NCBI GenBank assembly: GCA_029256645.1
Contig: JAQSXM010000033.1
Location: 1 to 14,979 of the forward strand
Source of the DNA: Sporomusa sp.
GTDB lineage: Bacteria > Bacillota_C > Negativicutes > Sporomusales > Sporomusaceae
DNA: 14,979 nucleotides
Reading direction: 5' to 3'
Both the position numbers and the translations under genes were made by a program. The notes below the pieces were generated by a model. It did no database searches and was not told where the DNA came from. It saw nothing but the letters and a program-made list of their open reading frames with translations. Positions 7,018 through 14,951 of this stretch are shown here, one piece after another (position 1 is the first letter of the stretch; every line of letters starts with the position of its first letter).

Positions 7018-7947
7018 TTATTGCAGTTTGATGCGGGGATCAATATAGGCATAAATAAGGTCAACCAGCAAATTAATGCTTACAATCATGACCGCCATCA
7101 GCAGCACATAACCCTGTATTACCGGAAAATCCTTGTTGGCAATTGCATCCAGGGCATATTTTCCCATTCCGGGCCAGGAAAATATGGATTCAACAATAAA
7201 AGAACCTGCAAGCAATGCGCCCAGAGTCATTCCCAGCCGGGTTATCAGGGGAAGTATGGCATTTTTCAGCGCATGCTTTCCTATCACCCTGCATTCGCTC
7301 AATCCTCTTGCCCGGGCGGCCTTTATATAGCGTTTTTTGAGTACCTCCGCCATGCTCATGCTGAGCAGCCGTATATGGGGTCCAATATAGCCCAGTGCCA
7401 GCGTTAACGCCGGCAGGATGACATGCTTGTCCGCGCCGTTGCTGATCACCGGAACCCATTTGAGTTTGACGCCGAACAGGTACAGCAGGACCAGCCCCAG
7501 CCAAAAGGACGGAATCGATACGCTGACAAAAGCGAATAGCTTTCCAACCCGGTTCACCGAGGAGTCAGGGTACACTGCGGAAAAAATGCCTACCGGCAGT
7601 GATACCGCCAGTAAAATGACCATTGCGCCCAAACTGAGCTTAAGTGTGGCGGGAAACCGCAGCATAAGCTCAGTCAGGACGGGTTGTTTTGACCGGTAAG
7701 ATTCCCCCAGATCTCCCTGGATAACCTTTCCCAGCCAGCCGGCATACTGCATCACCAGCGGCTTGTCCAGCCCGAGTTCCGCCCCCAGAAGAGTTACCGC
7801 TTCCGCCGAAGGGGTAATTCCGCCCGAACGCAGCAGCACCGATGCCGTTTCTCCTGCCGCCAGCTGGATTAAGATAAACGTAATGACCGAAACCGCCAGC
7901 AGCAGCGGTACGAGGCCGAGCACTCTCCTGACAATGAATGGTATCAA
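7018..7947 (-). CDS. nikB: NikB-like ABC importer permease
   Basis: Partner pore subunit of the importer, 309 residues, with an N-terminal membrane helix (FIVRRVLGLVPLLLAV), a periplasmic stretch and about five further helices. Family marks are GLDKPLVMQYAGWL, the EAA-type loop (YIKAARARGLSECRVIGKHALKNA), FSWPGMGKYALDAI, DFPVIQGYVL and the DPRIK end. FSWPGMG and DxPVIQ resemble E. coli NikB. The start is a TTG at 7947 whose last two bases overlap the TGA stop of the preceding ABC gene (TTGA, 4-bp overlap). The strong GGAGGAGG at 7965-7958 sits ten bases upstream inside that gene, so coupled translation is likely. Substrate identity is inferred from subfamily resemblance. Confidence 0.9.
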   Translation of the reverse strand: MIPFIVRRVLGLVPLLLAVSVITFILIQLAAGETASVLLRSGGITPSAEAVTLLGAELGLDKPLVMQYAGWLGKVIQGDLGESYRSKQPVLTELMLRFPATLKLSLGAMVILLAVSLPVGIFSAVYPDSSVNRVGKLFAFVSVSIPSFWLGLVLLYLFGVKLKWVPVISNGADKHVILPALTLALGYIGPHIRLLSMSMAEVLKKRYIKAARARGLSECRVIGKHALKNAILPLITRLGMTLGALLAGSFIVESIFSWPGMGKYALDAIANKDFPVIQGYVLLMAVMIVSINLLVDLIYAYIDPRIKLQ

Positions 7948-9764
7948 CGGTCCTGCGCCTCCTCCAGGCGAGTTGCAGCCACTTCTGTCCCGGTCATTTT
8001 GCTTTCACCCGCAAACTGGGACATGACCAGGTCCCGATAAAAACCCTCCCGGGCAATTAATTCTTCATGACTGCCGGTTTGCACAACTCTGCCCCCATTC
8101 ATAACAACCAGCCTGTCAGCCGCCATGATGGTGGACAGACGGTGAGCCACAACCAGTGTTGTACACTTTCCGTAATATTTTCTGAGGGTTCTTTGAATTT
8201 CATTTTCATTCTCGGAATCCAAACTGGACACGGCCTCATCCAGGATGAGAATAGGCGAGTCCTTGAGGATGGCCCTGGCAATGGCGATTCTCTGCCGCTG
8301 GCCGCCGGAAAAATGCAAGCCCCGCTCACCGGCTTTGGTTTCATAGCCCTGGGGTAAACTCATGATAAAATCATGCGCCTGGGCGGCACGCGCCGCCAGC
8401 TCCACCTGCCGGTCTGTCGCCTGGATATTGCCAAGGCGGATATTGTCGCGAATGGAGGTATTAAACAGATAGACCTCCTGCAAAACCACCGAGGTAAGAC
8501 TGCGCACATTGTCCAGAGACATGTCCCGGATATCCGCCGACCCGATTTTTATTGAACCCTGTGCAACATCCCAGCAGCGCAACAGCAAATTAATGCAAGT
8601 AGACTTGCCTGCGCCGGATGCCCCCACCAGCGCTACAGTTTCCCCGGGTTTTACGGTAAAGCTCACCCTGGACAGGGCATTGTCCAGCTCCGCCCTGTAG
8701 CGAAAACTTACACCGGAAAACTCAATTTCAGGGACCAGTTTGGCTATATTCAGCGATTTTCCCGTATCCACCACCAGCGGTTTTGCTTCCAGCACCAAAT
8801 GCACCCGGTTCGCTGCGGCAAAGATCAGCCCGAAGTTTCTGGCTGTATTGCAGATATCCAGAACAGGATTGAAAATCATGCCTGCCAGCGTGATGACCAC
8901 GGGAAACAGCGCAAAATCCAGACTGCCTTTGAACACCATGCCTGCCGCTACCGCCATGATGCTGATCAGGGAAAGCCCGACCGCGATTTGCAGCATAGCG
9001 CCTTCGGTTCCCAGGCGTTGGCCATAGTGCAGCTGACTTTGATACATCGCCTGCATGTAGCGCTGGTTTTTTTCCCGGTATTGATCCAAATAATTAAGAG
9101 TCAGTATCTCTTTCATACCCTGAACGCCTTCGACAGTTACCGCGTTAGCCTCTGCAAGCCTGTCCCGGACCAGCAGTCCCTGCTGATCCGCTTTATTTTT
9201 CATTAGGAAGGGAAGCAGCACTGTTACAGCAATAAACGCCAGCATGATCAAGGGCAGCAGCAGATGCAGGCTCCCCATGAAAATAAGGATGGCTGCCGGC
9301 ACAATAACCGCGATCAGCACACTGCCGAAGGTGTGGGCAAAAAACCATTCCAGAACCTCTACATCGCTCATCAGCGTTGAGGCAAGCTGACCGGACCGCA
9401 TGGTTAAGAGGATGGACGGCGAAACCTTTTCAATGGCATTCAGCAGCATAATACGGAAATCCTTCAGTATTTTAAAGGCCACATCATGGGCAAACCACAT
9501 TTCGCTATAATACATCACGGCACGTCCCACGATCAATAGCGCCAGCACGAACGCCAGAATCCGGATTTTTTCAAGCAGCAATCCTTCCAGCGCCAAACCG
9601 ACAATATAGGCGCAAATTACCGCGGCTCCGATGGTAAACACATGATGAAACACACCGCTTAACACCGCACAAATAATGCCGCCGCGGTACGGCTGCAGTT
9701 TTTTCATTAACTTCAGCACATTGACAAGACGGTAGCCTTGCCTTGTATTCTCATTAGTTGTCAT
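7944..9764 (-). CDS. Exporter-fold ABC half-transporter, second subunit (membrane + ATPase domains)
   Basis: Inner-membrane half-transporter, 606 residues, with an N-terminal six-helix domain (about 25-310) and a C-terminal ATPase (about 345-590). Walker A is GASGAGKST (381-389), signature FSGGQRQR (485-492), Walker B ILILDEA with Glu510, and VAHRL with His541. All catalytic residues are present. The Q-loop reads VLQE and the signature begins F instead of L, both tolerated variants. Its start overlaps the stop of the companion half-transporter (ATGA), so the two probably form a heterodimer. Pairs of this fold next to TonB receptors include YbtPQ and mycobacterial IrtAB, which import siderophores despite the exporter fold. 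Sequence alone cannot tell import from export here. Confidence 0.88.
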   Translation of the reverse strand: MTTNENTRQGYRLVNVLKLMKKLQPYRGGIICAVLSGVFHHVFTIGAAVICAYIVGLALEGLLLEKIRILAFVLALLIVGRAVMYYSEMWFAHDVAFKILKDFRIMLLNAIEKVSPSILLTMRSGQLASTLMSDVEVLEWFFAHTFGSVLIAVIVPAAILIFMGSLHLLLPLIMLAFIAVTVLLPFLMKNKADQQGLLVRDRLAEANAVTVEGVQGMKEILTLNYLDQYREKNQRYMQAMYQSQLHYGQRLGTEGAMLQIAVGLSLISIMAVAAGMVFKGSLDFALFPVVITLAGMIFNPVLDICNTARNFGLIFAAANRVHLVLEAKPLVVDTGKSLNIAKLVPEIEFSGVSFRYRAELDNALSRVSFTVKPGETVALVGASGAGKSTCINLLLRCWDVAQGSIKIGSADIRDMSLDNVRSLTSVVLQEVYLFNTSIRDNIRLGNIQATDRQVELAARAAQAHDFIMSLPQGYETKAGERGLHFSGGQRQRIAIARAILKDSPILILDEAVSSLDSENENEIQRTLRKYYGKCTTLVVAHRLSTIMAADRLVVMNGGRVVQTGSHEELIAREGFYRDLVMSQFAGESKMTGTEVAATRLEEAQDR

Positions 9765-11503
9765 TGTTGTTCCCCCGCCTTCTGCTGCGCACGTATCAGA
9801 CTGGCATAGGCGCCGTCAAGCTTCATCAGTTCCGCGTGGGAGCCCTGCTCTTTTAACAGGCCATCCTCCAGCACAAAGATATTCTCCGCATTCTGAATCG
9901 TGGAAAGGCGGTGGGCAATAATAACTGTCGTCCTGTTGATCATCAGTCGTTCCAAAGCATTCTGTATTACCGCTTCGCTGGCCGCATCCACGCTTGAAGT
10001 CGCTTCATCCAGTATCAGCAGCGGCGCATCCTTGAGGATTGCTCTGGCGATGGCGATCCGCTGGCGTTCTCCGCCTGACAGGGTGGCACCGCGTTCACCA
10101 ACCATCGTCTGGTAGCTGTCAGGCAGTTTTTGGATGAACTCATGGGCATTGGCCGCCCGGGCCGCGCGTTCCATTTCCCCGGCCGTTGCTTCCGGCTTGG
10201 CCATGCGGATGTTTTCTTCAATCGTTCCATAAAATAAGTAGGTATCCTGAAACACAACCGCAATCTTACTGCGAAGATAGGACAGGGAATAATCTTTGAT
10301 GTCCTGCCCGTCAATCAATAACCGCCCCTGGCTGACATCATAAAATCGCAGCAGCAAATTAACCAGGGTGGACTTTCCCGAACCGGACTTGCCCACCACC
10401 GCCACTGTCTGACCGGGCCGGACCCGCATGGACAGCTGGTTAAGCGCTGTTTGCGACTGTTCGCCGTAACGGAAAGAAACCTGCTCAAACAGAAGGGAAG
10501 GCAGCCTGTCGTTCAGTTTCACCTGCGCTGCTTCTGCCTTCTCTTTCAGTACGACGGGCTCATCCAGTATGCCGTACAATTGCTCGGCAACGGAAAATCC
10601 CAAATAGCTTCCGTGCCAGAACGTATTTAAGTCATTTAGCGGACGGATGCATTCAGCTACCAGAAATAGTATGACCACCAGACAGGTGGCAGACAGCGTT
10701 CCATTGGCGGTATGCCATGCCGCAAGACCAATAGAAGCGGCTGTTCCGGCCGCCATCAAAAAAACAATCAGCGCCGAATCAAGCAGAGATAACCCGGTAT
10801 TGCGTATGGAGTCCCGGTAAAATACATGGGCGTTTGCCGCAAGCTCCCTGCCCTTGGCCGTACTGGCGTTAAATACCTTCAGGGTGTTCATTCCCTGCAT
10901 CGTGTCAATATATTGCGCATTGAGCAGGGCATAGGACTGCCAGTATTCAATGGTGCTGCTGGACACAAACGGCATGGTCAGATGGGGGGCGGCAACTGCC
11001 AGCACCGCCGCCACAAGGATGATCACCCCCACTGCCCAGTCCATTGTTATGATATAGGAAACAATCGACCCTACCGCAATCAGCACGATGCACGCCTGCG
11101 GCAGATAGTTTACCAGAAAGACCTCAAAAGATTCCACGCCATCGGTGATCAGCGACTGCAGATTCCCGCTGCGCTTGTCGTTCAGATAACCGGGTCCCAG
11201 CAGCATCAGCTTGTCGATCATCCGGCTCCGGATCATCCCCTTGACCTTAGCCGCCATTTTTTTTGTATAACCCTCATTCCAGCGGACGAGCCAGGCGCGC
11301 AGCGCAATTGCCGCCACGGCTGTCAGCAAAAACCTGGCAATTTGTTCGATACCACCACCGGCAAAAACGGCCGAAATGCCGCCGGCAATGGCAAAAGCCT
11401 GGCATACATAAGTGCCTGTAATCATGAGCCCAATGCCGATTTTGACGGCTGTCTCAGTCTTTATTTCCAGCAGGAAACGCGCTAAACGCAAATAAGCTCC
11501 CAT
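9761..11503 (-). CDS. Exporter-fold ABC half-transporter, first subunit (membrane + ATPase domains)
   Basis: Inner-membrane half-transporter, 580 residues. The membrane domain (about 15-310) has a CydD-like middle (TMQGMNTLKVFNAS, near 201-214). The ATPase (about 335-575) shows Walker A GKSGSGKST (371-379), Q-loop FQDTYLF (419-424), signature LSGGERQR (475-482), Walker B LLILDEA with Glu500, and IAHRL with His531. The start is ATG at 11503 after a GGGGGT about ten bases upstream. It is preceded by a 52-bp gap after the methyltransferase with no promoter or terminator that I recognise, and it overlaps the next half-transporter by ATGA. The CydD-like look alone is not evidence for cytochrome bd assembly; the operon points to siderophore or metallophore traffic. 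Confidence 0.88.
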   Translation of the reverse strand: MGAYLRLARFLLEIKTETAVKIGIGLMITGTYVCQAFAIAGGISAVFAGGGIEQIARFLLTAVAAIALRAWLVRWNEGYTKKMAAKVKGMIRSRMIDKLMLLGPGYLNDKRSGNLQSLITDGVESFEVFLVNYLPQACIVLIAVGSIVSYIITMDWAVGVIILVAAVLAVAAPHLTMPFVSSSTIEYWQSYALLNAQYIDTMQGMNTLKVFNASTAKGRELAANAHVFYRDSIRNTGLSLLDSALIVFLMAAGTAASIGLAAWHTANGTLSATCLVVILFLVAECIRPLNDLNTFWHGSYLGFSVAEQLYGILDEPVVLKEKAEAAQVKLNDRLPSLLFEQVSFRYGEQSQTALNQLSMRVRPGQTVAVVGKSGSGKSTLVNLLLRFYDVSQGRLLIDGQDIKDYSLSYLRSKIAVVFQDTYLFYGTIEENIRMAKPEATAGEMERAARAANAHEFIQKLPDSYQTMVGERGATLSGGERQRIAIARAILKDAPLLILDEATSSVDAASEAVIQNALERLMINRTTVIIAHRLSTIQNAENIFVLEDGLLKEQGSHAELMKLDGAYASLIRAQQKAGEQQ

Positions 11504-11555
11504 GGCTTATAATACCCCCGTCAATGATAAGAAAGCTTCCGCCCCAAATCCCTGA

Positions 11556-12305
11556 TTATTTTTCACCGCCCACCATGAAAGCCGGGGTGGTCTTGTTCAG
11601 TTCTTTTCCCACCTCATCCCAGACCAGTCCGGTAATGTCGATTGTTGAAAATATCTTCGAAAAACCAATGTCAATCATCATGCCCACATCCCACAGCGGC
11701 CTGTATTTATCACTCATAAAAAGCTGTTTACTGATTTTGTCGCCTTCCTCCTGGTCGGCATGGCTATGGGCCCGCCTGTCGTATTTTTTCCAAATGCGTG
11801 CTTCGTTTTCCTCAAATTTGACACGCCGTTCCTCATCGAACAGATGCAAATACCAGCAGGCGTCAAATACCAGCAGGCGTCCCCCGGGGCGCAATACGCG
11901 GAACCACTCTTTGTAGGCGGTTACAGGATCATTCAGGGTCCATGTCAGATTACGGCAGATAACCAAATCAAAACGGTTATCCGCAAACGTAAGAGCCTGG
12001 CAGTCCATTTGCAGCAGTGTGGCCTCCACGCCCGCCTGCCGGACATTTTCCTTTGCGCATTTGATCATATTTTCCGTGATGTCAATGCCGGTAACATGAT
12101 GCCCCGCTTCAGTCAGAATAATTGGGAAGAAACCTGGACCGGTGCCGATATCCAGAATCTCCAGCCCTTCTTTCGCGGGCGCGTTGTCCAGGATTAAGTG
12201 CTGCCATGCGGCCCGTTGCGGGCCCTTTAGTTCTTCCTCTATTGACCTGCTGTATAGCGTCGCTTCGCCTTCCCAGTAATTCTTGATACGTTCGTTAAGT
12301 TCCAT
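11556..12305 (-). CDS. Class I SAM-dependent methyltransferase
   Basis: Soluble methyltransferase of 249 residues, Methyltransf_11/UbiE-like. SAM-binding motif I is ILDIGTGPG (50-58), the acidic ribose-binding residue is Asp75 in VTGID, and a motif II-like Asp lies near 101. RNLTWTL follows at 118-124, with the post-motif RVLRPGG at 136-142. The C-terminal third is rich in charged and aromatic residues and probably forms the acceptor pocket. The acceptor is unknown. Its place between a TonB receptor and ABC transporters suggests it methylates an imported or secreted chelator, or modifies one to release metal. The start is ATG at 12305, ten bases after AAGGGGG. Confidence 0.88.
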   Translation of the reverse strand: MELNERIKNYWEGEATLYSRSIEEELKGPQRAAWQHLILDNAPAKEGLEILDIGTGPGFFPIILTEAGHHVTGIDITENMIKCAKENVRQAGVEATLLQMDCQALTFADNRFDLVICRNLTWTLNDPVTAYKEWFRVLRPGGRLLVFDACWYLHLFDEERRVKFEENEARIWKKYDRRAHSHADQEEGDKISKQLFMSDKYRPLWDVGMMIDIGFSKIFSTIDITGLVWDEVGKELNKTTPAFMVGGEK

Positions 12306-12365
12306 ATTTATAAATCCCCCTTATTCTCTCACAAATTTTCTTGATATTTCCTAACCGATTTTCAG

Positions 12366-12385
12366 CCACGGCTACAGTTCCGTGG
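12366..12385 (-). other. Small hairpin enclosing the receptor stop codon
   Basis: CCACGG and CCGTGG form a perfect 6-bp stem with an 8-base loop that contains the TAG stop of the TonB receptor gene. No T-tract follows, so it is not a convincing terminator. It might stabilise or process the mRNA 3' end of the receptor cistron, which would let the receptor be made in larger amount than the inner-membrane genes. Confidence 0.4.
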
Positions 12386-14591
12386 TGGCCGACAGTACAA
12401 AAGTGCGCGGTCCGCCGACGGCCAGAGAACCTGAGGTATTGCCAATCCAGTGGTTCTTGTCCAGGATATTGACAACGGTTGCGCGGATCGTTACCGGCTT
12501 GTTGTCATGCTGGAAAACATAGCGTGCACCCACATCAAACCGGGTCCAGGACGGGACCTTCAGCGTATTGGCGGCATCCACATAGACCGGGCCGTTATAT
12601 ACAGCATCAGCCGTTAATGTAAGACCCCTCTGGGACGGCACATCCCATTCGACCCCCAGGGTAGCCCCCCAGCGTGGCACGCCGATCGGTCTGTTGCCAT
12701 TCGTTGTACTATTTTGCATATTGCCCAGTTCGCCGTCAATCAGCGCAATACCACCCATCAGACGGGTACCTTTGACCGGCTCGCCAAACACACTTAATTC
12801 CAGGCCGCGGTGGCGCTGCTCACCGTACGCGCCGAAGATTTTGGTGTCCGGGTTGGTGTAAGCGCTGGGCACTTTAATCTGGTAGGCGTTCAGCGTTGTT
12901 GCGAAAGTACCCCCGTCCAGCTTAACGCCTATTTCATATTGCTTAGATTTGTAGGGAGCCATGATTTCGCCGCCATTGTCCGCAGCAGCGTCGGCAATTG
13001 CACCTTGCTGCAGTCCCTCAATATAGTTGCCATAGAAGGACACATTGGGTTTGGATTTGATGACAAAACCAACTGCCGGGGTGGTGGCACTGTCATCATA
13101 ATGTGAGGAACGGGCTCCTGTCGTGTTAAGATCATAGGATTCAATGGTCTGACGCCGCAGTCCCAACGTAAGCTGCAACCGGTCATCCGGTGTGGAAATG
13201 GTATCAGCCAGCGCCAACCCGGATAAGTTGCTTACCTTGTCTTTGGGCAAGCCTTTCCTGTTGGCAGCAGGGGCAAAGACCGGGTGCCCCTGTCCTGTTG
13301 GGTTGTACAGATTTGTTGTATTACCCCAAATCCTTTCGGGCGGCCAGATCTCGTAACGACTTACAGTAAACTGGTTGGCGCTCAGGGCCAGTTGATGCCG
13401 GAGCTCGCCAGTAGAAAACTTACCGCGGACACCAAATTCTTCGGTATGGACTGTATACCGTAGCGGAGCATTTTCATACCGGACGGCAAAATCCCCCTGA
13501 CTATTTTTAAGATAAGCATACCCAAATTGGTAATTGGTATAGTTGCTTTCTCTGGCCCCGGCTGATGCATACACTTGCCAATTATTATTTAATTCATATT
13601 CGCCATGGATGACACCGAAAACCATATCGTTATCGGCTCGCGTCCAGGGCGCATTGAAATTAAAGCTGCTTTTCGGGGCTTTGGGAACAAACGCGTAGTC
13701 ATCCAGCCTTAACAGGGTGGTCGGCCCCTGATGGATGATTTTTTGGTGGCCAAGATCAAGAGAGCCGTAAAAACGCCGGTCACGCATGTCCAGGCTAAGC
13801 ATTGTTGTGCTTTTTTGAATTTTCTCGCCGTCAACACCGGTATCCCCATCACGGTAGCTGGTATTAAGGCGGAAACCATAGCGTCCGTCTTCCCCAAAAC
13901 GGCGGCCTACATCCAGATGCCCGCCTAGTTGCCCGTCACCGGTGTAGGTGGTGGTAAACCGGGTTACCGGCTCAGCCCCGGCCCGTTTGGGCACAAGGTT
14001 GATACTGCCGCCAAGACTGCCGCCATTGGGTGCAACGCCGTTAAGCAAGGCGCTGAGTCCTTTATGTACTTCAACCCGTTCAACGAACTCCGTTCCTAAG
14101 GCAGTATAGGGAAAAAGACCGTATAAACCGTTGAAGCCGACATCGGCCGTACCTACGGAAAGTCCGCGGATCGTCCAGGTGGGAGAATAGGAGGTGCCTG
14201 TGATGTCACGCACAGCCGGGTCCTTGGCTAGTACCCCGGCCAGGCCCTGGATTTGCTGATTTTCAATTGTTTCTTCCGTATAACTGGTTGTATTAAAGGG
14301 CGTGTCCATGAAATCCCTGTTGCCGAGCAGCCCTACCCGGCTGCCGCGGGCAATTTGCCCTCCCGCATAGGCTGGAGGCAAAGAATCACGTTCAGCCGTC
14401 ACGAACAGTGGCTCCATGTCAAATTCCCGCAGCTTATCGGCCACAGCCGGCTGTTCTTCTGCCGGCTGTGGTATTGGCGCTTCTGCCGCATAGCCGGTGA
14501 ATGCCCCGCTCCAGAGCAGACTGCTGCCGACTAAGGCATAAAGCAGTTTTTTCCTGGTGCGGGCTTTTTGTTGTTCATGATTTTCCCCCAT
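12372..14591 (-). CDS. TonB-dependent siderophore/metallophore outer-membrane receptor
   Basis: Outer-membrane, TonB-gated channel of 739 residues, normal for the ferric-siderophore receptor family. A signal peptide covers about residues 1-36 (RTRKK, a hydrophobic core, then GYAAEA). A proline-rich linker follows. The likely TonB box is MEPLFVTA (59-66). The plug (about 88-205) has the family marks DFMDTPFNTTSYT, TWTIRG, ERVEVHKG and GGSINLVPKR, and the barrel fills the rest. The end reads PRTFVLSATTEL; a terminal Leu replaces the usual aromatic residue. The start is ATG at 14591, nine bases after AAAAGGAG. It is the first gene of the operon. The siderophore-receptor class is firm. The ligand is not; the downstream Nik-type importer and the B12-type leader make a cobalt or nickel chelate as plausible as a ferric siderophore. 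Confidence 0.93.
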   Translation of the reverse strand: MGENHEQQKARTRKKLLYALVGSSLLWSGAFTGYAAEAPIPQPAEEQPAVADKLREFDMEPLFVTAERDSLPPAYAGGQIARGSRVGLLGNRDFMDTPFNTTSYTEETIENQQIQGLAGVLAKDPAVRDITGTSYSPTWTIRGLSVGTADVGFNGLYGLFPYTALGTEFVERVEVHKGLSALLNGVAPNGGSLGGSINLVPKRAGAEPVTRFTTTYTGDGQLGGHLDVGRRFGEDGRYGFRLNTSYRDGDTGVDGEKIQKSTTMLSLDMRDRRFYGSLDLGHQKIIHQGPTTLLRLDDYAFVPKAPKSSFNFNAPWTRADNDMVFGVIHGEYELNNNWQVYASAGARESNYTNYQFGYAYLKNSQGDFAVRYENAPLRYTVHTEEFGVRGKFSTGELRHQLALSANQFTVSRYEIWPPERIWGNTTNLYNPTGQGHPVFAPAANRKGLPKDKVSNLSGLALADTISTPDDRLQLTLGLRRQTIESYDLNTTGARSSHYDDSATTPAVGFVIKSKPNVSFYGNYIEGLQQGAIADAAADNGGEIMAPYKSKQYEIGVKLDGGTFATTLNAYQIKVPSAYTNPDTKIFGAYGEQRHRGLELSVFGEPVKGTRLMGGIALIDGELGNMQNSTTNGNRPIGVPRWGATLGVEWDVPSQRGLTLTADAVYNGPVYVDAANTLKVPSWTRFDVGARYVFQHDNKPVTIRATVVNILDKNHWIGNTSGSLAVGGPRTFVLSATTEL

Positions 14592-14640
14592 CGTCTTTAA
14601 CTCCTTTTCGTTTTAATTGAATGCTCCGGATATTGCCGCC

Positions 14641-14668
14641 ATTGTCTCTCACCATAGGCGATAATCAA
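14641..14668 (-). promoter_or_regulatory. Weak candidate promoter for the receptor operon
   Basis: TTGATT (14668-14663) and GACAAT (14646-14641) are spaced 16 bases apart on the minus strand, each 4 of 6 to consensus. The predicted start is about 40 bases before the receptor ATG. The surrounding AAATTGATTATCG loosely resembles a Fur half-site but is too degenerate to call. If this is not a promoter, the operon depends on read-through of the two terminators upstream. Confidence 0.28.
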
Positions 14669-14682
14669 TTTGCCTGCTCAGT

Positions 14683-14852
14683 ATTGTGACTAGAACAGTA
14701 CCAACAAAATTACCCCGGTCATCAGTTACCCGCGAGTATCTATTCTCAATGAATTTGCCGTTACGGCCCATAAGGCAATACCACTCAGTTTTTTCACCGT
14801 CACGCATCTGAGCCAGTTTTTCTTCTAAAATTCTGCGCCGGTGCTGCGGATA
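14683..14852 (-). pseudogene. PAS-domain fragment of the HD-GYP/GGDEF gene (direct repeat block A, right copy)
   Basis: A copy of 844-1013, 169 of 170 bases identical. On the minus strand it still encodes a PAS piece beginning near WYPQHRRR and running through ENRYSRVTDD in an open frame, with Arg replaced by Cys by the one change. It has no start, no HD-GYP and no GGDEF part. The next residues come from unrelated sequence and a stop follows near 14649. Relative to the intact gene, 862 bp (1014-1875) are missing between this block and the leader block on its right. It is a recent, non-functional duplication remnant. Confidence 0.93.
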
Positions 14853-14869
14853 CCACAGGGCATATTGGT

Positions 14870-14902
14870 AACAAAAACCCCCCGACTTTAAAAGCCGGGG
14901 GT
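14870..14902 (-). terminator. Copy of leader terminator 2 upstream of the receptor operon
   Basis: Same GC-rich hairpin and TTTTTGTT tail as at 1891-1922, with one extra G in the 3' arm of the RNA. It points toward the receptor gene, so transcripts arriving from the right must pass it. Confidence 0.8.
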
Positions 14903-14916
14903 AGTAAAACAGTATG

Positions 14917-14951
14917 CAAAATAAAAACTCCTGGTATTAACATACCAGGAG
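14917..14951 (-). terminator. Copy of leader terminator 1 upstream of the receptor operon
   Basis: The perfect 10-bp stem with 4-base loop (14928-14951) and TTTTTATTTT tail is conserved unchanged from 1937-1971. The 5' arm CTCCTGG, which can pair with a B12 box, is intact. This implies the switch mechanism is preserved if the aptamer lies just beyond the window. Confidence 0.85.

Noticed and set aside
10826..11485. Long open frame on the plus strand (219 codons) opposite the first ABC half-transporter
   Set aside because: It is antisense to a gene with complete ABC motifs, is rich in His/Gln/Arg as expected of a reverse reading, and has no recognisable domain.
9761..11503. CydD (cytochrome bd assembly exporter) identity for the first ABC half-transporter
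   Set aside because: The CydD-like middle segment is shared by many half-transporters, no cydAB genes are nearby, and the operon context is receptor-linked uptake.
12366..12385. Transcription terminator after the receptor gene
   Set aside because: The stem is only 6 bp and is not followed by a T-tract; the next gene starts 66 bp later with no promoter I can see, so read-through is expected.
14657..14674. Possible Fur box near GGCGATAATCAATTTGCC before the receptor gene
   Set aside because: Only one half-site resembles the consensus and the palindrome is poor; iron regulation cannot be claimed from it.
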